From the NCBI GenBank assembly GCA_039654915.1, contig CM077599.1, positions 21,141,501 through 21,205,500 on the forward strand: DNA of 64,000 nucleotides. Reading direction: 5' to 3'. Positions 24,043 to 36,719 of this stretch are shown one piece after another. The position numbers and the translations under genes were made by a program. Source of the stretch: Aquilaria yunnanensis (taxonomy: Eukaryota > Streptophyta > Magnoliopsida > Malvales > Thymelaeaceae). The notes beneath the pieces are model-generated. The model was not told the DNA's origin, did not search any database, and saw only the letters and a list, made by a program, of their open reading frames with translations. Numbering within the stretch: position 1 is the first letter of the stretch; each line of letters begins with the position of its first letter.

Positions 24043-24861
24043 CAAGGTTATTAAAGTCGGGATTCTACCTAGAGTCATTTTGATTTTCTACAGTCGTAAA
24101 GTCGTAAAGTTGTAAAAAGTTGTAGAATCGTAAGATTCTACAAAAATATCTTAAAAAGATAAAAAAAAATAAAAATTAGGATTTAAATATGCTGTTGTCA
24201 ATTTATTTGAAAATTGAAATATTTTTGTGATTAATTTTAGGTGGTCATTTTGGAATATGTGAGAAACATTGGGGCTTAAGTGATGATGAATTGCAATTGG
24301 ATGGCTTTTATGAGGTTTAGCCCATTAGAAGTTTTGATTTCAAACTAGAGCTGCTGAGCAGAGGGTGGACGAGGAAGATTGAAAGAGGATGTGGTTGGAT
24401 AGTGAATTTGAGGGGAGTGTTTCAGGTAGTTTTGGTGAGATAGGTTGCAGTTTTGGCTATCTATAGGTGTTGTGGCTGACAATGAATGAGGTCAGAAGTG
24501 GCAAGGCAACTATGGTAGAGGAAGAGAAACCAGGCAAGGCCAAGCTTGAGAAAGGAAGAAAATAGTTTGTCTTGTTACTTTATCCCACATGGGTGGTAGA
24601 AGGGAGAGAGTAGAGATGCAGGGCTATAAAAAGGCATTAGCCTCGTTCTCCCTCCCACGACTACATTGGGCCTCCATATTGGGCTCTTATATAACATTTT
24701 AAAGAATTAATTTTTGATCCACTTATGGTAATAGGTTTATAATTGTGTTTTTATACGACTTCACCAAGAAATATATTTTTACTACGAGTCAAAATGGTTT
24801 TTGTTTGTAAAATCATAAAATCGTACGTTTTATGACTTGGGTCGTGATTTTAATAACTATA
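24043..24861. mobile_element. hAT-like MITE with perfect 8-bp target duplication
   Basis: ATTTTAGC at 24035-24042 is repeated exactly at 24862-24869. The ends are imperfect inverted repeats sharing GTTATTAAA-TC (about 14 of 20 positions). The 819-bp body has no transposase. It contains a short perfect hairpin GTAGAATC-GTAA-GATTCTAC near 24122 and a TATAAAAAGG near 24625. The 8-bp duplication is the hAT size. Confidence 0.6.
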
Positions 24862-25126
24862 ATTTTAGCGTAATTAACTCATGAATTTTTTGTAGACTAT
24901 AATGGATATCTAATCAACTTAGATATAAATAGATTGGTGGCAGCTCCTAAAAATACATTGCTGTAATGGAAAAAAAAATTGAGCTGAAATAAACCTCATT
25001 AGTATTTTTTCGGATACTTAGAATCAAATAAAAGAGATTAAGTACTAGCCAAAATAAATCTCATTACTTCTACGCTAATGGCACTCCCTCTTCAATGCAT
25101 CGGGTTGTGAATTCTGACTGGTCCAA

Positions 25127-25800
25127 TTTTGTTTTTCTTGGTAAATAAGGCAATGCATAAACAAAAGAAGGTTTAGCCCTTAAGGCCAATTACACATAGT
25201 AAGGTTACAAAATAAAGGGTACCTTATCAAGGCAATATTAGTAGTCCTAATAGATCTGGGTGCAGTGACACCCATGGAATAAAAGACTAAAGCATCTAAT
25301 GATATAATAAGGTTCCCTCCAAAAGATTAGGGTGCCTTCAGCCTTTTGGTTAGTATCCAAACCTGCCAAAGCATCAGCTATAACATTTTCTTCTCTAAAG
25401 ATGTGTTGAACTTGGGAGATCCATCTCTTGCTCTAAAGATATCTACATTCAAATAGAAGAGGCATTAGTTTTGAGGAAGTGCGTTGAGAAGAATTCAAAA
25501 GTTTAACCCTCACTTTTGAATCCATCTCAACATGTAAAAGGAAAGTATTTAACTGACGGGCCAGTTTTAGCCTTCTTTTAAAGCCCATAATTCAGATTTT
25601 AGAGCCTTTGCAGCACCTACATTTCTAGTAAAAAGCAACAATCAAATCACCTTTATCATTCCTTATAACAGCTCCAACCCTAGCTTTTTTCTCAGAGGTT
25701 TTATAGGAGCCATCAGTATTAAGTTTAAAATAGCTAGGAGGAGGATTCCAACTGGCACTAAGCGTGACAGAGTGGCAAGGAACTTGTAGAGATCCTTTTT
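25127..25800 (-). pseudogene. LINE (L1-type) 3' end with dead RNase H domain
   Basis: Reading the minus strand from about 25760, fragments in shifting frames match the RNase H domain at the end of plant L1 LINEs. These are a KLNTDGSYK start with the first catalytic Asp, VGAVIRNDKGDLIVAF, then HVEMDSK (third acidic site), then FREENVIADALAGL with the last catalytic Asp. At least three stops and frameshifts separate them. Downstream is the typical LINE 3' tail (TTATGCATTGCCTTATTTACC) followed by an A-rich end at about 25141-25127. The copy is 5'-truncated near 25800, as is usual for LINEs, and cannot encode an active protein. Confidence 0.82.
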
Positions 25801-25898
25801 GCACAATGTAAACTCAAAAAATAAAGAAAAAATGCTACAATTAAAAAAAAAGTATAACTGCATTACTAGTGCATAGAATAATTATTTATTTTAATATA

Positions 25899-27180
25899 CT
25901 AGTTAAATATGTCCGTGTGATGTACGAGGCTACTATTTTTTTAATGCTTGAAGAGTTTATGCTTATTTCATTATAAAGTTTATATTGGTAATTACTTACT
26001 ATAAAGCTGGAAGTTTTAAGAAAAAAAAGTTTGGAATTTAGGAAAAAGTGGGTTGATTTTGGAGAAACATTAATTATACTCCATATTTTGTAAAAGCTAT
26101 TATTATATTGAATTAGATTAAGGTCGAGAAAACAACTTAAATAATGTTGAGAATGCAAAAGAGTAGTTAAGGGTAAAGTTTCGAGTGGGAACAGTCAGTT
26201 CCTCGATAGAAGCAAAATCAAAGCCATATACCCCTTCATCATATTTGTGTACCCTTTTTGATTTACTAGCTTTCATTACAACTATTGATTTAGTGAAAGA
26301 GAAATTAGAGAACGTATCAACGAAGTATTTTTGTTTAGTAGGATGAAGGTTTTCAAATTCAATGAAGTTGAAAAGATAATGGATGAAGCCCTCAACTTTT
26401 ATATCAGTTTGGCTTATAACAATATCTTTGGAGTTCAATCATGTAAATGTTGTCCTTTATGATCTAGTACTCATCTTTATTTGGTTGCACAAACAAATTT
26501 TTCATAGTATAAATGAGACTTCCTTTTAATAATGAAAAAAATATGCGATATTGTTCCTTACTATGCAATGTATGACTTTTTCCTTTGAAATTTTGAACCA
26601 CATCCAAGTACTTCTGTGCAATATCATATATAGTCTTAAGATTCATAAGGATGAAAATGACTTTCTTACCTTCTGACCATAGATGATGAAGTTGGTGTTT
26701 ATGTAGCTCTTATCCACGTTGATGACATGACATCCCACTTGCGGTAGATCATAATTTTTATTATAGCATTGACTACATTTGTCCAAATGGTCCAGGAAAA
26801 TATAAGTTTCTCGTTTATTTGATTTATTTTTTGGGCGGGTGGATTTGGAGGCGCTTTGTTTGGGAGATATTGAATTTCAAAATAAATTATTTTATGAAGA
26901 TAAAAGTATTTGACTATTCTTATATGGAAGTGATAATTAGTGGTTTTTATACTACTTTAAATTGCCTGAATAAAAACACAATTTTTATACTTTCATTATA
27001 AAATTTGGTTGCTTATTAAAATGGCTTGCATCTGACTATTCATCTTCCTTGTTTATTGTTTGCTAAAATAGCATGCATGTATACATGCTTTTGTATTTTT
27101 CAAAATATCATTCATCTAACCGTTCATATTCATTGCTTATTGAATTTTAGGAACTTTATTTGAAAATAACCCACCTAGGA
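25899..27180 (-). mobile_element. Helitron-like repeat, copy 1
   Basis: The minus-strand 3' end reads GCCTCGTACATCACACGGAC, then ATATTTAA, then CTAG followed by T. This is a degraded hairpin next to a CTRR end inserted before T, as expected for a Helitron. The internal sequence matches copy 2 at 27228-28190 along its length (for example the block around TGGAAGTGATAATTAGTGG). The right end is approximate. No Rep/helicase is present. Two unrecognised frames of 106 and 60 codons lie inside (26438-26118 and 26646-26464, minus strand, different phases). Confidence 0.45.
26118..26646 (-). other. Two unrecognised open stretches inside Helitron-like copy 1
   Basis: Minus-strand frames of 60 codons (26646-26464) and 106 codons (26438-26118) lie in different phases. 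The longer contains FVDTFSNFSFTKSIVVMKAS and a charged KSKRVHKYDEG segment. I recognise neither. They are unusually free of stops for this AT-rich surrounding and could be a captured gene fragment. There is no counterpart in copy 2 at 27228-28190. Confidence 0.25.
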
Positions 27181-27227
27181 TATTTATTGCTTCTATTTAA
27201 TGATACAACCCAACATTTATATATATA

Positions 27228-28190
27228 TCAGTTAAACATGCCCGTGTAATTCATAGGCTAGTATTTTTTTTTTAATGTTTCAAGAATTTATATTTATTTT
27301 ATTATAAATTTTATCTTATTATAAATTTTATCTTGATTACTAATTACTATGAAAATTTCAAAAATTATGATAAAGTAAGAAGATTTCTGGAGCAACATAA
27401 ATTTTATGTTTTTTTTAAATCAACACATATGAAGAGAAGAAAATTATTTTATATACTAATACATTTTATAAATAGGTGGTAAAGATGGGTTTTATTTGTG
27501 ATAAAAAAAATAAAAGCGAAGACAGGCAATGTTGTGGAAAAAACATAAAAAATGTACAACTATTGAATCAACTATAGAATTTGAAGGTAGTGAATTTTTT
27601 AATCACTTTGTTTATAGCATCCTATCATAAAAGAGAAGGAAAAATATATTTGCAATGTATTCATGATAGATAAGCTAAAACCAAGTAAGGAAGAAGAAAA
27701 AATTGCCCTATATAGAAGTAAAATAGATAACATCAAATTAACGTAAAGATTGTTGCTGACATTAAAGCATAAGATAAAGAAAATACAAACTAACGTAAAA
27801 TATTCTCAAATTGACTAAGTTAGTAGAAATTGTTAATAATCAAGTTGCTTGTGGTTTAAAAAGAGAATAAGCATAAGGTGTTTGAAAAAAATATAAATTT
27901 CTTATTTCTTTGAATTTCTTTAAAATTAAGAGGATTTCAAGGCATTTTGTTTAGGGGAAAAAATCTCAAAAGGAAATTATAGATGAAGAAGTATTGTAGG
28001 ATGAAACAATAGTATTCGACTCTCTTTAGATGGAAGAGTATGATGATTAATAACTTATATAGTATTTTAAGAATGAGACAACTTGGTTGGATTAAAGCAA
28101 AATTTTTATATTTCCATCATAAAATTTTGTTGATCATTATGCATAAGCATGCATTTAGGGATTTGTAAATAGCACTTAAATTATCTATCT
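27228..28190 (-). mobile_element. Helitron-like repeat, copy 2
   Basis: The minus strand ends with the stem-loop GCCTATGAATTACACGGGC, then ATGTTTAA, then CTGA followed by T, again a CTRR end. Body blocks match copy 1 in the same order: the T-run after the hairpin, the AAATTTTAT block, and the TTTATA-CATCATAAAATTTTGTTG block near the right end. It is shorter than copy 1 because it lacks the middle part with the unknown frames. Confidence 0.42.
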
Positions 28191-30946
28191 TGTTGTTCAT
28201 GGAATAATAAGATAGTCTTTGTAGTTTAACGTTTACTTTTATTTGTGTATTAAGTATATATAGATATATATATGTATTAAGGATTATGATATGACATTAT
28301 ATTTTCATTCTCCCCATACATGTGATGCGTGGCAATACAAAAAATCATTGAATCTATATTGTATAGATAAAGAAATACTAAAAAATATTTATTATATAAT
28401 GTAGAATAAATATAAATAAAATTGTAATTATAACATCATATGCTTTATTTATCGTTAAACTTGAATTATTAAATCTAGAAATTTAAGTAGCATTTATAGA
28501 ATACTATGTGATTCAAGAAATAATCTTTAGGAAAGTAAAAGTTATGGTCAATATTTTGTAGAAGTGTGATATGTGATTCCATTTGGTGAGAGACCAAAGT
28601 AAAACATTTTTAATGGATTTGAACTACAGTAAAATACACAAAAAAACTTTTTAAGTTTTAAGTAGCAAATTCATCTTTAACATCTCACTTATTGCTTAAT
28701 GATCCCAAACCTTTTTTCCTTCATTACAATTCATCCATGGCCCCATTTTAGACCTAGTTGCCATAAAAAACTGATTTCTAGGGCGGAAAAACAAATATAT
28801 AGTCCATTAACTATAAAAAAATTATGGCATTCTTTGAATTAATGGAAACACAATTACCAAATAGTTTAAATTAGAACTTAAAAAATTGATGTCAAATAGT
28901 TATTTGACAATTAATAAATTCAAACTGTTTGAAAACTATTTTTTACTAAATTTGAAGTTGTACTATAATCTATTGATGGTTTATGGACTATATAAATTAT
29001 GATTTTTTTTCTCTTTATAAATAAAATTTTGGTACCAATTTGGTCTAGCCTAGAGTCAAAGACGAATTTGTGATAGAGGGAAAACATTTGGGACCATTAA
29101 GTAACAATTGAGAGGTTATAGACATATTTACAACCAAAATTAAAGATTGCAAATTTTTTTATACAATTTACTTATTAGGCTAAAATAGAATAGTTAATAG
29201 GTTAGTGAATAAAATAGTAATCTATTTAAAGGTAATGGACTGTTCATGAAATTTTCTCATCTAATATATATTGTTAAAACTTAAATTAATAAATCTAAAA
29301 ATTTAATTAACATTATATAATAGTATAAAATATGATTAGAGAAATGATCTTTAGAAAAGTAAAAATTAGGATGAAGATTTTTTTAAAATATAATATGTGA
29401 TATCATTTGGGGATAAACCAAACTGAAATGTTGTTAACAGGTTTAGGACAAAAACAAAACAATTAATAAGTTAGGGACTAAAACAGTACAATATTTAAAG
29501 TTAAGAGATTGACATGAAATTAAATCATTCAATACATTTATTGCTTGAATACAACTTACTTACATATAATGAAATGTAAACAAAATTATCGTGATCACTT
29601 TATAACCATTAGAGATAATGCAAATGTGTGAGTGGGGTTTCTTTTTTTCGACATGGTTTTATTATCTCATTTCATTCCTTTGGAATCTACAAAATTCTTA
29701 TCATATTTGTGTGTTACCCCACCACATCTCTAGCTTACCTGAGTTTATTCTTTAGCTACAAATAAAAGACATATTGGCATTAAAAGTTAGAAATTAATAT
29801 AGAATTTAATTCTTATCATGTAAAGGAAAAATACGACCGTGACTGTCACACGGTACTTATGCAAATGATGTGTATGTGTGCATGGCTAATTTATCAGAAA
29901 AACATCATCTATGAATTGAGCCGTTAAGTTTCTTCATTAGTGGCTTTTAGTATTGAGGCCTAGATTGACAATTGGCAGAAGACACATGCTCTTTCTCGAA
30001 GGTCACAGCAGGCTACGGAAGGCCAGTGGCAAAGTGTTCAAAGACCCAAGCATGATTCATCAAAGTGAATATGGACGCGACATGGCAGAACAGAAGGGTC
30101 ATAAGTGTGCAACTGATTGCCTTGTCAGGGGGATCATAAGAGTGTTGTTCTATTCGTTCTTTCATATGATTCTCATGTGCCAACTCTGACCCTTTGTACT
30201 TAATGGCTTTAGTAATCCTGAGTGGTCTTAAAGAAGCTATAGGTGTCAAGAACTTTGTGTTGTAATGCTGGAGTCAGATTCACGAGTGTTAGTCTTTAAA
30301 CTTAGAAGTGCACGTTATTATTCTTTATTTTATTTGAAACTATTATCGATGATACTTGTTACTTAGGAAGCAGAAGCAGCGCTAGATGGGTGCTGGGAGG
30401 TGCGGAGGCACCAATAACAATTTTGACCAAAATAAATTATATTTTATATTGGAAAAGATATATTTACTAAAAAAAAACTACTAATGTTATCAAATTATTT
30501 TATTTTTTCAACATTTATATAGAACATTTTTTGTTTTGTCACTAGTAATGTTGGAATAGTTTACTTTTAACATAATGAGTAAAGGTATAGCTTCACAAAA
30601 GCTCATAATTTCTAAAATTTATTTCAGTTTTCCACTAAACTTTTATGACAAAAAACACCCTTAAACAATTTTTTTGAAACAAAAAATGCTATTATTTGAC
30701 AGACTAGTTAGTTTTACTACTCAAATATTAAATTTATTTCTTGATTAATAGAAAAATATATAAGATAAATCCTTTTTTCCACATTCTATATCTTTTTATC
30801 ACAATGTTATAATTTCTACTATTATGTATTATCTTTCTGATTAGCAAACAAAAAATTTAAGTGGTTATAATTATTTTCCTATATCACAAACATTGTGAAA
30901 TGTATTTACCATAAATTTTATTATTATTCCAGTGATGTAGAATTAC
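28191..30946. other. AT-rich intergenic with a diverged direct repeat
   Basis: About 28450-28600 and 29270-29415 are similar in the same direction, sharing AAT-AATCTA-AAATTTAA-TA and TGATCTTTAGAAAAGTAAAA-type blocks, 820 bp apart. The rest, including 29953-30249 with short frames on both strands, holds nothing I recognise. Confidence 0.45.
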
Positions 30947-32655
30947 TGTGAGAACCCTAATTTTATCAAGTAATTAATTTATTTTATTTACATGATCATT
31001 GATTAGATTGCATTTCCAAGCTAGGTTTAGGTCAAGTCAATTAGTCCAATAGTCCTTGGAGTTCATAAGATTGAAAATCTAAAGTAAAATGACCATAAGG
31101 GTAACTAGAGGTAAATTGGTAATTTGAAAATTTAAAGGTCAAAATGTGACCAAAAGAGATAGAATTGAGCTTTTAGAGGTGAAATGAGCATCTCAATGAA
31201 ATTTAAACTCATTTTGACCAAAAATTGGTTTTTTCTTGCTAAGGAAGCAAGGAAGATCAAAATGGTAATTTTTAGGTCAAATATGGTCAAAATAGGTTTG
31301 GGAAGGTGAGAAATAGTGTTTGAAACCATTCGGTGAAATTTGGTGAAGTTTAGAGTTAAATTGACCAAATTTGAGACTTTTCTTGAAAGAGAAGCTAAAA
31401 GGGGCATTTTGGTATTTTTAGTTGGTCAAACTTGGTCAAACCCAAGTCAAACCTGGTAAACCAAATTCAACCCTAGTCAAGGGTTGGAAAATACATTGTT
31501 GGAAGTGGGGAAAGAAAATCTAAGTTCATTTGGAGATATAGTTAAGAAGTTTATAGAGGTGACATCCTTTTATCTAACGGTTTAAACTTCTTTTCACCCA
31601 TCCAACCTTTATGCACATGTAGGAGGGAAGCAACATATTAATGATGCAAAAAATCAGCTTCAAAAGCATGGGTGAGCTACTTTTTCCCTTGGTTAAGTAG
31701 TCTAAACCTCTACTAACTATGCAAAAGCCTTAATCTTTTACCACTTTAACCCCTTCACCCATTTTTCATCTTTATTCATCCCTAAACCCACAAACTCACT
31801 TTCTTCTCTTTCTATCTCATTCATCATGTCCTAAACCCTCAAACACATAGAAAATCACCAAATAAATGAAAAAAATATATAAGAGAATGAGAGCTTGCAA
31901 GTGAGAAATCAATAGGATAGTGTAAATTTTGCAAAAGAGGGCCTAAGAGTTCATTTTCTCCAAGAGGTGGTTATAGTTTTGGTATGTTTTTTGGTGAGAA
32001 TGTATTTTGGTTTAAGCTTAGTTCATCCTTGTTTAGATTGGCCTTTATGCTCATAAAAAAAACCCATGATTTTGTGTGAGGTTAAACTTGGGGAAAACAA
32101 GGAAAACCAATGAACTTCTATGAAGGAAGCTACGATTCTATGTTTTGTTTTCTTAAGGTAAGAAGTATATCATTTTTTGTTTTGGTTCTTGAATAATGAT
32201 ACTTCCCCTAGGCTAAAAAATATGTTGGTAATATGATTAATTTAGTGTGGTTAAACAAGGAACTCCAAAGGACTAAGACCGGGCTTGTAGGAAGTGGATA
32301 TTTGAGCTTGCAAGTGCGAAATCTACACAAGGGTAAGGTGTTCTAGCCCTTCTCTCTTTGAGAAGCTCTAGCCATGTTTTAGCTTGGTGAAAGTTGAGGC
32401 AAATGGTAGGACCAAATAGGGCACAGGATTACCAATAGAGCCAAAGAAGGCTCAAGTAGTACTAAGGCAAGACCTAGCTCCTAGTTTGGGCAATAGGTGG
32501 TGTCATTGGTGCATGGGCTGTAAAATGGCATGTGGACCAAGATTTGGATGGTTGGCAGATAAGTGTAGTCGAACCTTCATGGTTTGGAAAGCTCTATATT
32601 TATATGTGTATTTTTTTTCATTTACTCAATTACGTGAATATTAATTTTAGGTAGC

Positions 32656-33330
32656 ATGATTAGAGGAAGAAGCGAGTGCTGAAATCACTAATGAAATCAA
32701 ATGGCTTGCTCGTGGCCTTAGTGATTTGGTTAGATCATTCATTGGTTATATTGTGAATGGATTCAATTTTCGCACTAAAGAACATGATAGATACTTGAAA
32801 GCTCAAAACAATGGTGTTGTTGTGCTAATGAATTATGCCAATTATGCCAGCTTGAAAGATACACAACCTATAGATGGAGAAGTGTGTTATTTTGGCTCTA
32901 TAAATGAAATTATTCAACTGAACTACTCTGGTATGAAAAAGGTTGATATATTTAATTGTGATTGGATTGATGTTAATTGAGGATGTAAAAATGATAAGTT
33001 TGACGACACCATTGTGAACTTTTCACATTTAGTACACAAGGGATAAAATTTGGCAAATGACCTTTTTATTTTTGCATGACAAGCTAATAAAGTATATTAC
33101 GTCAAAGATGCATGTGATAATAATGGGTGGATGGTTGTGCGACATGTGAAGTTACAAGATCTTTATGATATGGGCGAAAAGCCTTCATTTGACATGGGTG
33201 TAAAAGCATTTGAAGATCTTTATGACCAACAATAGTTGTATAGAGTTGGGATTGATGGTAAGGATGACGTTGATGTCACACCAAAGATGGAAAAAGAATG
33301 TGTGGATGATGAAGATGTCGATTGATACAA
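32656..33330 (+). pseudogene. CACTA TNP2-type transposase, C-terminal DUF4216 remnant
   Basis: After a splice-acceptor-like TTTTAG at 32645-32650 the frame reads EITNEIKWLARG, then VNGFNFRTKEHDRY, NNGVVVL, YANYASLKDTQPI and VCYFG-INEIIQLNYSG-KKVDIFNCDWIDV. This is the DUF4216 module at the end of TNP2-like transposases. It stops at 32978, but homology continues past several stops (NFSHLVHKG, QANKVYYVKDACDNNGWMVVRHVK, DLYDMG) to about 33240. The catalytic part of TNP2 lies upstream in the family and is absent here. Confidence 0.82.
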
Positions 33331-34239
33331 GGATTCAATTTTTCAAAAATTTATTGTTTTTATGTGACATGAACTTGTTATTCTGTTCTCAATCGATGAT
33401 TTACTCATACTTAAATTAAAAGGGATCCATTTTGGTTAGTGTGTTATTTCTTTACTGCCCGCTGTCATTTCTTTGTTATTAATGTATATTACTCATTAAC
33501 AAGTACGTGGCTTTGATTGATTAGCTTTTCATTTTATTTTTCTTCCCATATATAAAATTTTGATTCAATATTATTCTAAACTAATACATTTTTTGTTTTG
33601 ATTTAGTATTATTCATTTGTCTATCAATAAGTTGTCTTACTGGATAAATGATTTTACCTACAGGTATTTGGTTAATCCTGAACAAGAATTTAGGTTGTAA
33701 GAATTCAGACTCATAGGTTGTATGCGTATCCTTTTTCTCTTCTACAAAATTCAGGTTTAAAGCTATATTCTTACATCTTCAGTTGGTTGAACATTTTTCC
33801 TTTCATATTAGAATATGTAAAGTCTTCTCATGAAACTAGGTGCTACGGACTCTCCCAACTTAGTGGCGTGATCATGTTTTTGTTTTTGTTTTTCTTTTAC
33901 GCTAGGAAATACTTTGTTATATTGTATCACTGGTGTGCCTTTCTACTTTTGTCTTGAAATTATAAAAGCATTCTCTGCAATAATTTATTATCTTCTTGTG
34001 GGTTTATTTTTATTTACATTTGGCTCCAAAATGCATTAATAGAACAAACAACAAAGGATAAAAAAAAATAGTAAGATATGGTGATTCCAAAATAGTCTGG
34101 TGCTTCCCAAGTCATGAGAGTCTTTAACCATATTTTTAATTCCTTTCTGTTGTTACAATTTGAAAGTAATTGCCGGGATTTTTGTTCTAAGGAGTAATAT
34201 AAAATATTTAAAATGGCAAAGCATAGGCAGTTGAATATT

Positions 34240-35780
34240 GAAACTGTACATTAAGGGACCAGTTCTTCATCACAGGATCTTGATCAAACCCAACGGGTTC
34301 TAGAAACTCAAATTGAGGAACCTTCACAAACTCAAACTCAGCAACATCTTACAGATTCTGTATTAAATGAAAGTGAGCAAGGCCAGTTAGAATCTTAAGA
34401 TAATTATTGTTCATGTTGTACTTTTTTTTTTATTAAGTCTTAGACTTGATTCCTTGTTATTATTCCTTTATTCAATAAGCTACCACTTAAAAGAAAGTTT
34501 GAGATGCTACAGTTATGGTTGATGTATGAGAGTTAGATCCTTACAAAAAAATAAAAGTTGAGGTAGACTTAAATGACATTCTAGTTGCTAATGAAGGTGG
34601 TACACTCACTCTTTTCCTTGGCACCCTAGCTAAGAATGCTCTCTATGTAACCATTAATTATGAGCATTGGCGTGAGATGCCAGGAAAAAATAAAATGATA
34701 TGTGGGCACTTCTACAGGTACCAATTAATATGCATGTTCTTTAACTTGTATTAGATACATATGAATCAAAATTTATGACCATGAAATTGTTATATTTACA
34801 GAAAAAATTCTCATTTCACCTACTGTCTGCATCAACTAAAAGATGGGTAATCAGTGACTTGAATGACAAATGGAAGACTCGGAAGAATATCCTAAAGTCT
34901 CTCACTGTGATCCTAGTTTGACCGAGGACCAAATTGTTGCAAATTTGAATGAGGCACGAGTAGTTGAAAAGCAATTTAAGTCACTTATCAAGTATTGGTT
35001 TACAGATAAAGCTAAGGTACGTATAAAATTACTTGTAATATTTTTATTTATTTATTCATTTTATTTCAGCTCTACTTTAACATGTAATGTTATGCATGTT
35101 ACCTATATTATTGTTTTAAATTTTTACTTGTGTGTAGAAAACTAGTAAGACAAATAAATCGAATAAATCAAAGTTAAAGGAGCCTTACCCTACAAGAACT
35201 AAAACATTCGCTTAAATCATTCATGAAAAGGTAAATTATTTTTATTGAAAAATCATAAGTAAATGTTTATTTGTACTAGCTTACAAAGGTTGATGCGTTG
35301 CATATTATTTTTTATTTGGCATAGGCAAAGTGAAATAATGGTGTATGGCCATCTCGTGCTAACATATATATCAAAACCCATACAATGAAAAATGGAAACT
35401 ATGTGACTCTAAAGGCAGCTGAGTTTACGGTATCACTTCAAAACTAATAACTTGCATTTTATTGCTTTTAACAAATTTTAGAATCTTTAACTTGTATAGG
35501 TTCTCCCATGACATTAACAATGAATTCACATACTTATTTATTGGCGTAGGAGGCAATGAAATTAGACATCAATGTATTTGGTGATACATAAGAGGCAACC
35601 ACTAACAATGTTTAGGTTGAGGATGTGTACTTAAAATAGAAAGGCCCTGAGAAAAAGAGACGTGTTAGATGTTTAGGAAAGATTTTGACAACCAAAGATG
35701 CAACTCTTTCGGAACAAGCAAATTCAGAAGTTAATCCTCAAATTGCTCAATTACAAAGACAGTGGATTGCCTAGTAGCAG
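34240..35780 (+). pseudogene. CACTA second gene, Ptta/En/Spm transposase-like
   Basis: A Gln/Thr-rich start (QTQRVLETQIEEPSQTQTQQ near 34290) is followed in broken frames by KVEVDLNDI, NYEHWREMPGKNK and an STKRWVISDLNDKWKTRKN block. Next come QFKSLIKYWFTDKAK (34970-35020), a Lys/Ser/Asn-rich segment, GVWPSRANIYIKTHT and GPEKKRRVRCLGK. This order matches the plant transposase family that binds subterminal repeats of CACTA elements. Several introns are likely, and at least three in-frame stops are visible. It was probably the DNA-binding partner of the TNP2-type gene upstream. Confidence 0.7.
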
Positions 35781-36670
35781 CCTTTAAGCAGATACGTCCT
35801 AATTTTTCATTAGAGACTCCTGCCAATATTGTCCAAAATGGAGAGATATGTTGTTTCAAATATGAGTTATAAATTTAGTCAAATTATACAATAAAGTTCT
35901 ACCAAACTTAAATGATTAAATCTATGTTCTCTACCAATCCATGTAACAAGCACACAAAAGTTCCAATACTCCTGAAAATTCTCCTACTTTGCCTAACACT
36001 GGAAATCATAGATCGTCAAGTAGAAGTAACCATACAAACGGTATGCATCTCATATAAATTACTTGCTCCACTTCTCATTTATGGAATATGTATTACTATT
36101 TATCAAGTGTTGCTCCACAATTTTTTTTTTCCATTTCATTGGTTTCATGTCTAGCACTTGTATTTCGTGTTCTTATTTTCTATCACTTATAGTGTGGAGA
36201 TTGATTTTTTAGTATAAAAAAATTATAATTTAGAAGGCTTAATATTTTTACCCTTTTCTAGCTCTGAAGCTATTCTTTGTTTTTTTCTGTAACCTTTTCC
36301 TTTTGCTTTAGTATTGTTTATGCTTTTCTTGGTTTTTTACTTGTTTCCATTGTGTATTTTGGGCAATTGTTGATCCCTACGGATTGAAAGTAATTACTTG
36401 GATTTTTTTTAGGTGCATAAACAACTTCTAATGTATATATATGAAAGGAATTAATGGTGGAAGAACGGCACAAACTACTTTTTGGGCATAAAAGGTATTT
36501 TTGTATAGATGATAGTTATAGATGGATGTTTGAAAACAAAAAACTTGTTTCTAGTGCTAGTTAGATTGTTGGATATTATTTGAAGGATGAGACTCATTGT
36601 AATGACTTTGATTTCACTTAGCATTTTATTAATAAAATTAATTTTATGAGATATGTTGTGATTATATGTG

Positions 36671-36672
<2 letters not shown>

Positions 36673-36718
<46 letters not shown>
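36673..36718. repeat. TAA microsatellite
   Basis: An uninterrupted run of about 15 TAA/ATA units inside the CACTA element; likely polymorphic in length. Confidence 0.95.
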
Positions 36719-36719
<1 letters not shown>

